Origin: Microbacteriaceae bacterium | GTDB lineage: Bacteria; Actinomycetota; Actinomycetes; Actinomycetales; Microbacteriaceae | Length of the DNA: 5,727 bases | Direction: 5' to 3' | Assembly: GCA_947447385.1 (NCBI GenBank) | Contig: CANFKN010000090.1 | Location: 1-5,727, forward strand | Shown here: positions 1 to 5,043 of the stretch, in pieces | How positions within the stretch are numbered: the first letter of the stretch is position 1 | Layout of the letters: each line of letters opens with the position of its first letter | Program-made: the position numbers and the translations under genes | The notes under the pieces: generated by a model | The model's database searches: none | Told to the model about the DNA's origin: nothing | The model's input: only the letters and a program-made list of their open reading frames with translations

Positions 1-559
1 ACCCTGAGCTCGAACCCCGATATTCCAGTAGGTGCAAAACATTGCCTGGCACCTGCGTCTGGGGTTTCCACTCAGAAGTTGAGTCGATCAGATCGCGGCG
101 ATTGCCAGAAACGGTTACCCCGATTGGTCTGGTGTGCGGAATAGGAAAAGGAATCGAGTGAACCCAGCTGACCTGGCTCACACCGAACAAATCGATGATG
201 GTGAGCAAAGCGTCAATGAACGATTCCCAACGAAAATCTGGTTCGTATCCGTGCAAAAAAAGGAACGGCTGGCGGGCTTCGTCATAAACCAAGAAAATTC
301 CAAGTGTCGCGGGCTCGTAGTCAGCGATGTGGTCTTTTTCGAAATACATGATTGGGCGACGCGCACGATAGTCGAGTAATTCGTCGTTATTGAATTCGAC
401 TAAAAGGTGGTGTTCGAAATTTGCAAAAATGTTGTCGCTAACTTGCGAAATAGTCGAACCGGCGTCGGTGAACCCGTTGAGGCTTGCAATCAAGTGCATT
501 CCAAGTGGAATATCAATGTCGAGGTCAGTAACTGTGAAGAGTGATCCCGATTCAGACAT
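1..559 (-). CDS. PAC2 family protein (proteasome assembly chaperone-like), partial, C-terminus off the left edge
   Basis: The reverse strand is open from an ATG at 559 to the window edge, giving 186 N-terminal residues. I recognise the actinobacterial PAC2 family from an early NGFTDAG segment (residues 28-34), a DYRARRP motif (63-69), HGYEPDFRW (103-111) and a PHTRPIGVT stretch (141-149). The family is named after a eukaryotic proteasome assembly chaperone. Its bacterial function is not settled, and no catalytic role can be read from the sequence. No signal peptide or membrane segment is seen, so it is probably cytoplasmic. The gene is divergent from pepA, with 36 bp between start codons, which is compatible with a shared role in protein turnover but does not prove it. 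The ATG at 559 is chosen because conserved sequence begins soon after it and a -10-like TAGGAT, which also contains an AGGA that could act as a Shine-Dalgarno, lies just upstream. Family assignment is firm; function is not. Confidence 0.9.
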   Translation of the reverse strand, partial: MSESGSLFTVTDLDIDIPLGMHLIASLNGFTDAGSTISQVSDNIFANFEHHLLVEFNNDELLDYRARRPIMYFEKDHIADYEPATLGIFLVYDEARQPFLFLHGYEPDFRWESFIDALLTIIDLFGVSQVSWVHSIPFPIPHTRPIGVTVSGNRRDLIDSTSEWKPQTQVPGNVLHLLEYRGSSSG

Positions 560-560
560 G

Positions 561-589
561 TGAACATCCTATTCCAGCGGGTCTAGCAT
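561..589 (+). promoter_or_regulatory. Putative pepA promoter, leaderless geometry
   Basis: A -10 box TAGCAT lies at 584-589 and a -35-like TGAACA (4 of 6 matches to TTGACA) at 561-566, with a 17-bp spacer. Six bases separate the -10 box from the ATG at 596, so transcription would be expected to start at or very near the A of the start codon. There is no convincing Shine-Dalgarno: only a GAG two bases before the ATG. Leaderless transcripts are common in actinobacteria. The element is inferred from sequence match and spacing only. Confidence 0.55.
566..571 (-). promoter_or_regulatory. Putative -10 box of the PAC2 gene
   Basis: Read on the minus strand, TAGGAT is followed by six bases and then the ATG at 559, the same geometry as the pepA side. 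No good -35 is seen at 17 bp (GCTCAA at 594-589). The AGGA within the box is seven bases from the ATG, so it could instead be a Shine-Dalgarno of a leadered transcript. The two readings cannot be separated by sequence alone. Confidence 0.4.
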
Positions 590-595
590 TGAGCT

Positions 596-2095
596 ATGAC
601 ATTGCCAAAGCTAAAAATTGTTTCAGCACCAAAGCTTTCGAAAGATGGAGTTCTGGTGCTCGCCGCCGCGCAGAGCGACGAAAGAGTTCAACTAAACAAG
701 ACCGACTTTTCTTCCACCACGCTGACCCAAGGCGCTTTTGAGACTGATTTTTCTGCTGTCGGCGCCTCTGCAGAATCGGAGGCTGTCACCAAAGTTCTCA
801 TTGAAGGCTCGGATGCTGGGCAAGTTCTGGTTGCAATAGTTGGCACCACGACCAAGGCAAATTCGTTTGCAAGTTTTTCGGCCGGATGGCGCGAAATCGG
901 TGGAGCTATCGCACGAAAGCTCAGCACCAGTGAATCAATCTTCGTTGACCTCGGTCTAGAAGACGAAGACGCATTGATCGAGCTAGCTGAAGGCTTATTA
1001 CTTGGAGCTTACGAGCCAACAACTTTCAAGACAGCTAAATCAACGTTCAAACTAAAAAACATCACTGTGATTGCCAAGACCAAAGTTTCTAAGGCTGCGC
1101 TGGATCGCGCGATGATTCTGGCGCTTGCCGTTCATGAAACCCGCGACTTGACGAATCTTCCGGCGAATCACCTGCACCCTTCAGATCTCGCCAAGGCAGC
1201 CGAAAAAGCTGCGAAGAAGTTAGATTCTGTAGAAGTGAAAATTTATGATGAAAAAGCCCTTGAGGCCGGTCGTTTCGGTGGAATTTTGTCGGTTGGGGCT
1301 GGCGCCAAACATGGTCCTCGTCTGGTTCACCTGAAGTATAGGCCGAAGGCTGCAAAAAAGAACCTGGCCCTTGTTGGCAAGGGAATCACGTTTGACACAG
1401 GTGGTTTGAGCCTAAAGCCTGCTGGTTCGATGCTCGGTATGAAATATGACATGACTGGCTCTGCAGTCGTGTTGCACGCGATTCTCGCAATTGCCGAGCT
1501 TGGCATCAAGCTCAATGTTGATGCCTACATGTGCATTGCAGAGAACATGCCTTCTGGTTCAGCTACCAGACCCAACGACGTGATCAAGTTTCGCAACGGC
1601 AAGACGGCAGAGGTCATCAATACAGATGCCGAAGGTCGACTCGTTTTGGCTGATGGCCTCTCACTTGCAAGTGAGTCGAAACCTGATTTGATTGTCGATG
1701 TCGCCACTCTTACCGGCGCCGTTACTGTTGCGCTTGGCGACCGAACTGCCGGGCTCCTTGGCAATGCGACAGGCGTGATTAGCGTTGAAGATGCTGCAGC
1801 AAAGGCTAGTGAGCCGGTTTGGGTGCTTCCTATGCCACTTGAGCTAAAGCAAAGCTTGTCTTCTGACATCGCAGATCAAGCCAACGCGAAATTTGGTGCC
1901 AGTGGTGGAACGATCTTGGGTGCTTGGTTTCTAAGCGAATTCATCGGTGAATCAGCTGACGGCTCACCTTTGGCCTGGGCGCACCTCGACATCGCTGGCG
2001 TAGCGAACAATGAGGGTTCTGCTTTCGGTTTCACTCCAAAGGGTGGCACTGGCGCAGTTATTAGAACACTTGTTGGTTTAGCCGAGGCAATGTAA
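596..2095 (+). CDS. pepA: Leucyl aminopeptidase (M17 family, cytosol aminopeptidase)
   Basis: This enzyme removes N-terminal amino acids, preferably leucine, from peptides using two divalent metal ions; it acts in the cytoplasm and M17 enzymes are usually hexamers. The protein is 499 residues, close to the 503 of E. coli PepA. The N-terminal domain (about 1-160) is divergent, as usual. The C-terminal catalytic domain contains GKGITFDTGG (261-270) and the family signature NTDAEGRL (342-349). Using E. coli numbering from memory, all metal and active-site residues are present with a constant shift of eight: K262, D267, K274, D285, D344, E346 and R348. The enzyme is therefore predicted active. 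The ATG at 596 is supported by the -10 box spaced for leaderless initiation. It lies upstream of lpdA on the same strand. An association of pepB with the dlaT/lip region is also known in Mycobacterium tuberculosis, so the neighbourhood is an old actinobacterial one. Confidence 0.97.
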   Translation: MTLPKLKIVSAPKLSKDGVLVLAAAQSDERVQLNKTDFSSTTLTQGAFETDFSAVGASAESEAVTKVLIEGSDAGQVLVAIVGTTTKANSFASFSAGWREIGGAIARKLSTSESIFVDLGLEDEDALIELAEGLLLGAYEPTTFKTAKSTFKLKNITVIAKTKVSKAALDRAMILALAVHETRDLTNLPANHLHPSDLAKAAEKAAKKLDSVEVKIYDEKALEAGRFGGILSVGAGAKHGPRLVHLKYRPKAAKKNLALVGKGITFDTGGLSLKPAGSMLGMKYDMTGSAVVLHAILAIAELGIKLNVDAYMCIAENMPSGSATRPNDVIKFRNGKTAEVINTDAEGRLVLADGLSLASESKPDLIVDVATLTGAVTVALGDRTAGLLGNATGVISVEDAAAKASEPVWVLPMPLELKQSLSSDIADQANAKFGASGGTILGAWFLSEFIGESADGSPLAWAHLDIAGVANNEGSAFGFTPKGGTGAVIRTLVGLAEAM

Positions 2096-2115
2096 CGCCA
2101 CCAATGGCTAATGGG

Positions 2116-2159
2116 GTTTCGACTGACCTAACGGTAGTAAAGTTGAGACTGGGTTTTTT
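2116..2159 (+). terminator. Possible weak terminator or attenuator between pepA and lpdA
   Basis: Bases 2116-2124 pair with 2141-2149, nine pairs including two G-U wobbles. A 3-bp inner stem (ACC 2126-2128 with GGT 2133-2135) closes a TAAC loop. Four bases after the stem comes a T6 run (2154-2159), as in an intrinsic terminator. The stem is AU- and wobble-rich, so it may be leaky. The structure begins 20 bp after the pepA stop and ends 10 bp before the lpdA Shine-Dalgarno, so it could partially separate the two genes or modulate read-through. Confidence 0.35.
2138..2143 (+). promoter_or_regulatory. Candidate -10 box for lpdA
   Basis: TAAAGT fits the actinobacterial TANNNT pattern and would place a transcription start near 2150, giving a leader of about 30 bases. 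No convincing -35 lies at the proper spacing. The box overlaps the right arm of the imperfect hairpin, so the two interpretations compete. Confidence 0.2.
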
Positions 2160-2166
2160 GCAAAAA
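2155..2166. promoter_or_regulatory. A/T palindrome TTTTTGCAAAAA upstream of lpdA
   Basis: This perfect 12-bp inverted repeat is centred at 2160/2161, three bases before the lpdA Shine-Dalgarno. Its core TTTGCAAA resembles the right half of the published RamB operator of Corynebacterium, a regulator of acetate and pyruvate metabolism genes. The same 8-mer also occurs inside the PAC2 coding region at 420-427, so chance is a real possibility. Confidence 0.25.
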
Positions 2167-2168
2167 TA

Positions 2169-2175
2169 AAGGGAG
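2169..2175 (+). promoter_or_regulatory. Ribosome binding site of lpdA
   Basis: AAGGGAG lies six bases before the GTG at 2182. It fixes this GTG as the start, which also places the FAD-binding beta strand at the expected distance from the N-terminus. Confidence 0.8.
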
Positions 2176-2181
2176 AAATTC

Positions 2182-3558
2182 GTGGCTGACCACAATTTTG
2201 ATGTCGTTATTCTCGGCGGAGGAAGCGGTGGCTATGCAGCCGCTCTTCGTTCGGCTCAACTAGGCAAGAGCGTTGCCCTTATTGAGAAAGACAAGCTTGG
2301 TGGAACCTGTCTTCACCGCGGTTGTATTCCAACTAAGGCTCTATTGCACTCAGCGGAGGTTGCCGACGTCACTCGCGAGGCCGCGAACTTCGGTGTTAGT
2401 GCCAACCTAGTCGGCATCGACATGCCTGCTGTGAACAAGTATCGCGACGGAATCGTTGATCGTCTTTACAAGGGTCTCAGCGGCCTAGTTGCGTCAAAGA
2501 ACATCACGGTAGTTGCCGGTGAGGGCCGAATGGTAGGCCCTAAGACCATTCAAGTTGGCGATGATAACTACACAGGTGTGAACGTAGTTCTGGCTTCGGG
2601 TTCGTATTCTCGCTCGCTACCTGGTCTTCAGATTGGTGGCCGCGTAATCACTTCAGAGCACGCACTGCAACTCAACTTTGTTCCAAACAAGGCAATCGTG
2701 CTCGGCGGCGGCGTAATCGGCGTTGAGTTCGCTTCTATCTGGAAGTCTTTCGGCACAGAAGTAACAATCGTCGAAGGATTGTCTCACTTGGTTCCTAACG
2801 AGGATGAAGCCGTAAGCAAGGGCTTGGAGCGAGCTTTCCGCAAGCGCGGTATCGATTTCAAGCTCGGTGTGCGCTTCTCTGGCGTTGAACAGAGTGAGCA
2901 CGGTGTTGTCGTTTCTCTAGAAGACGGCACCAAGCTTGAGGCCGAACTTCTTCTTGTCGCAGTTGGTCGCGGCCCAAACACCGCTGGCTTGGGCTATGAA
3001 GAGCAGGGCGTCAACATGGATCGCGGATTCGTACTGACCAACGACCGACTCCAGACAAACTTGCCTGGAGTTTATGCTGCTGGCGACATCGTGCCTGGTC
3101 TTCAGCTTGCGCACCGCGGTTTTCAGCAGGGCATCTTCATTGCCGAAGAAATCGCTGGTTTGAACCCTGTCGCAATTGACGAAACAGGAATTCCTAAGGT
3201 CACCTACTGCGAGCCAGAGGTAGCATCAGTAGGACTTTCTGAGGCAAAGGCAGCCGAGACCTATGGTGCCGAGAACATCTCAACTTATGAATACAACCTG
3301 GGTGGCAACGGCAAGAGCCAGATTCTTGGAACAGCTGGCTTTATCAAGTTGGTTCGACGCAACAATGGCCCGGTAATCGGTGTGCACATGATTGGCTCAC
3401 GAGTTGGTGAGCAAATCGGTGAGGCACAACTCATTGTCAACTGGGAGGCTTACCCGGAGGATGTCGCAACTTTGATTCACGCACACCCAACCATGAACGA
3501 AGCAATTGGCGAGGCTCACTTGGCCTTGGCCGGCAAGCCACTTCACGCACACGCTTAA
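2182..3558 (+). CDS. lpdA: Dihydrolipoyl dehydrogenase (E3 of 2-oxo acid dehydrogenase complexes)
   Basis: This flavoprotein reoxidises the dihydrolipoyl group on the E2 subunit and reduces NAD+, in the cytoplasm as a homodimer. The 458 residues contain every hallmark of the family. An FAD-binding GGGSGG (12-17) is followed by the ribose-binding E35, and the redox disulfide pair is C43 and C48 in GGTCLHRGC. The NAD-binding GGGVIG (175-180) is followed by an acidic E198 at the end of the second strand, as expected for NAD rather than NADP. A second FAD motif, AAGD, ends at D302. The dimerisation domain starts near residue 337, and the catalytic H435 and E440 sit in HAHPTMNE. Length is typical. 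Start is GTG with a good ribosome binding site. sucB follows after 31 bp, consistent with an operon, so E3 and E2 are probably co-expressed. The partner E1 is not in the window. Related disulfide reductases such as mercuric reductase lack this exact C-terminal HAHPT pattern. Confidence 0.97.
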   Translation: MADHNFDVVILGGGSGGYAAALRSAQLGKSVALIEKDKLGGTCLHRGCIPTKALLHSAEVADVTREAANFGVSANLVGIDMPAVNKYRDGIVDRLYKGLSGLVASKNITVVAGEGRMVGPKTIQVGDDNYTGVNVVLASGSYSRSLPGLQIGGRVITSEHALQLNFVPNKAIVLGGGVIGVEFASIWKSFGTEVTIVEGLSHLVPNEDEAVSKGLERAFRKRGIDFKLGVRFSGVEQSEHGVVVSLEDGTKLEAELLLVAVGRGPNTAGLGYEEQGVNMDRGFVLTNDRLQTNLPGVYAAGDIVPGLQLAHRGFQQGIFIAEEIAGLNPVAIDETGIPKVTYCEPEVASVGLSEAKAAETYGAENISTYEYNLGGNGKSQILGTAGFIKLVRRNNGPVIGVHMIGSRVGEQIGEAQLIVNWEAYPEDVATLIHAHPTMNEAIGEAHLALAGKPLHAHA

Positions 3559-3574
3559 TTTTTTAGTCACAACC

Positions 3575-3579
3575 AGGAG
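3575..3579 (+). promoter_or_regulatory. Ribosome binding site of sucB (decides the start)
   Basis: AGGAG lies ten bases before the ATG at 3590. A longer reading frame begins at 3506 inside lpdA, but its extra 28 residues have no lipoyl-domain character. Translation from 3590 begins SQNVTLPALGESV right after the Met, the canonical lipoyl-domain N-terminus. Confidence 0.8.
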
Positions 3580-3589
3580 TAACAAGCAC

Positions 3590-4987
3590 ATGAGTCAAAA
3601 CGTAACCCTTCCAGCTCTCGGCGAAAGCGTAACCGAAGGCACCGTAACCCGCTGGCTAAAGAAAGTCGGCGACACCGTTGCGGTTGACGAGCCGCTGGTA
3701 GAAGTTTCGACCGACAAGGTTGACACTGAGATTCCCTCACCTGTTGCTGGAGTTATCGAGCAGATCTTGGTTCAAGAAGACGAGACCGTTGAAGTTGGTG
3801 CTGTTCTCGTGGTTATCGGCGATGGTTCTGGGGCAGCGGCTCCAGCAGCGCCGGCACCAGCAGCAGAAGTTGCACCAGCACCTGCGACACCAGCATATGA
3901 AGCACCTGCAGCAGTCGCACCAGTCGTTTCTGCACCCGTCGTTTCTGCACCCGTTGTGGCAGCAGCCGCTCAGGCTCCTGTTTCGACACCTGCTCCAATC
4001 TCATATGTTCCACCAGCACCGATTGTCGCCGCAGCTCCGGTTGCACCAGCGCCAGCCGCTGCTCCTGTATTAGCTCCGGCAGCTTCAAGTAGCGACGCTG
4101 GATACGTCACTCCCCTAGTGCGCAAGCTCGCAAGCGAATCAGGCATTGATCTGACCACTGTTGCTGGCACCGGAGTTGGTGGGCGCATTCGTAAAGATGA
4201 CGTTCTTGCGGCAGCCACAAGCGTTGCGCCTGCAGTAACCACAGCACACGTTGCTGCCGCTGATTCGGCGCTGCGAGGCACGACCGAGACCATGAGTCGC
4301 CTGCGTAAAGTGCTAGCAGAGCGTGCTGTTGCTTCGATGCAGCAAACTGCACAGCTAACCACCGTAGTTGAAGTTGACGTCACGAAAATTGCCCAGCTTC
4401 GCCAGCAGGTTCAGGCTCAGTTCGTTGCGAAAACCGGTGGCAAGCTGAACTTCATGCCATTCTTCGCCTTGGCAGCAGCCGAAGCACTTCGAGTGCACCC
4501 TAAGCTCAACGCGAGCATCGAGGGTGAAACCATCAACTACCACGCAACCGAGAACATTAGTTTTGCAGTTGACACAGAGCGTGGACTGTTGACTCCAGTT
4601 ATTCGCGACGCTTCAACTTTGACAATTGCTCAAATTTCTCAGCAAATCGCAGACCTTGCGAGCCGCACTCGTGAAAACAAACTCAAGCCAGACGAGCTTG
4701 GTGGCGGAACGTTCACGCTCACTAACACTGGCTCAAGAGGTGCCCTATTTGACACACCCGTTGTGTTCTTGCCTCAGGTTGCCATTCTAGGCACTGGCAT
4801 CGTTAGTAAGCGCCCAGCCGTAATCACCGCTGCCGATGGTAGCGAAGCGATTGCAATTCGCAGCATGGTTTATTTGGCTCTTTCATATGACCACCGTCTC
4901 GTTGACGGTGCCGACGCAAGTCGTTTCTTGGTTGACGTTAAAAACCGCCTCGAGACAGCAGACTTCGGTTCAGTTCTAGGCATCTAA
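3590..4987 (+). CDS. sucB: Dihydrolipoamide acyltransferase, E2 component (SucB/DlaT type), single lipoyl domain
   Basis: This is the E2 core of the 2-oxoglutarate and/or pyruvate dehydrogenase complex; it carries acyl groups on a lipoyl-lysine arm and transfers them to CoA. The 465 residues show, in order: a lipoyl domain (1-78) with the lipoylated K43 in STDKVDTE; a flexible Ala/Pro/Val-rich linker (about 79-170); a peripheral-subunit (E3/E1) binding domain (172-208, TPLVRKLA to GRIRKDDV); and the acyltransferase domain (about 233-465) with TNTGSRGALFDTP (378-390) and the catalytic DHRLVDG, H435 and D439. The style matches the actinobacterial SucB/DlaT family. In that family one E2 often serves both complexes, because the actinobacterial 2-oxoglutarate dehydrogenase E1 lacks a lipoyl domain, so substrate cannot be decided here. 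Related actinobacterial proteins often carry two or three lipoyl domains; this one has one. It sits 31 bp after lpdA and ends at a strong terminator. Confidence 0.95.
   Translation: MSQNVTLPALGESVTEGTVTRWLKKVGDTVAVDEPLVEVSTDKVDTEIPSPVAGVIEQILVQEDETVEVGAVLVVIGDGSGAAAPAAPAPAAEVAPAPATPAYEAPAAVAPVVSAPVVSAPVVAAAAQAPVSTPAPISYVPPAPIVAAAPVAPAPAAAPVLAPAASSSDAGYVTPLVRKLASESGIDLTTVAGTGVGGRIRKDDVLAAATSVAPAVTTAHVAAADSALRGTTETMSRLRKVLAERAVASMQQTAQLTTVVEVDVTKIAQLRQQVQAQFVAKTGGKLNFMPFFALAAAEALRVHPKLNASIEGETINYHATENISFAVDTERGLLTPVIRDASTLTIAQISQQIADLASRTRENKLKPDELGGGTFTLTNTGSRGALFDTPVVFLPQVAILGTGIVSKRPAVITAADGSEAIAIRSMVYLALSYDHRLVDGADASRFLVDVKNRLETADFGSVLGI
3923..3952 (+). repeat. Perfect 15-bp tandem duplication in the sucB linker
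   Basis: The 15-bp unit GTCGTTTCTGCACCC occurs twice without mismatch and is followed by a decayed third copy starting GTTGTGGCAGCA. It encodes VVSAP twice (residues 112-121). The unit is a multiple of three, so changes in copy number would only lengthen or shorten the flexible linker. Confidence 0.85.
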
Positions 4988-4999
4988 CCTAAAAGGTTC

Positions 5000-5043
5000 T
5001 AAGTGATGAATCGCCCGGTGATTGCCGGGTGATTCATCATTTA
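5000..5043. terminator. Strong hairpin terminator between convergent sucB and the membrane-protein gene
   Basis: Bases 5004-5018 pair with 5025-5039, fifteen pairs with one G-U wobble, around a six-base TGATTG loop. Four more base pairs (one wobble) extend the stem to 5000-5043. The upper stem is GC-rich (CCCGG/CCGGG). No long T run follows on either strand: only TTT at 5040-5042 on the plus side and a TTTT about 7 bases beyond the stem on the minus side. Its position 12 bp past the sucB stop and at the end of the opposing gene suggests a bidirectional terminator. Confidence 0.8.

Noticed and set aside
134..379. Plus-strand open frame of 81 codons
   Set aside because: It is antisense to the clearly recognisable PAC2 coding sequence and has no motif of its own.
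420..427. TTTGCAAA as a second RamB-like operator
   Set aside because: It lies deep within the PAC2 coding region, far from any promoter, and is explained by the codons there.
541..741. Plus-strand open frame of 66 codons overlapping the pepA start
   Set aside because: It is an alternative frame of pepA and of the promoter gap, with no family features.
3559..3564. T6 run after lpdA as a terminator
   Set aside because: No adequate stem precedes it, and sucB follows closely with its own ribosome binding site, so an operon is more likely.
3506..3589. A 28-residue N-terminal extension of sucB starting inside lpdA
   Set aside because: It overlaps the lpdA coding end, has no lipoyl-domain similarity, and the ATG at 3590 has a proper AGGAG and starts the canonical lipoyl domain.
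3720..4383. Several Gln/Leu- or Ala/Thr-rich open frames on both strands over the sucB linker
   Set aside because: They are frame shadows of the biased Ala/Pro/Val codons of the linker, with no independent start signals.
4986..4998. Small hairpin AACCT-AAA-AGGTT just after the sucB stop
   Set aside because: A 5-bp A/T-rich stem is too short to support a function next to the much stronger hairpin that follows.
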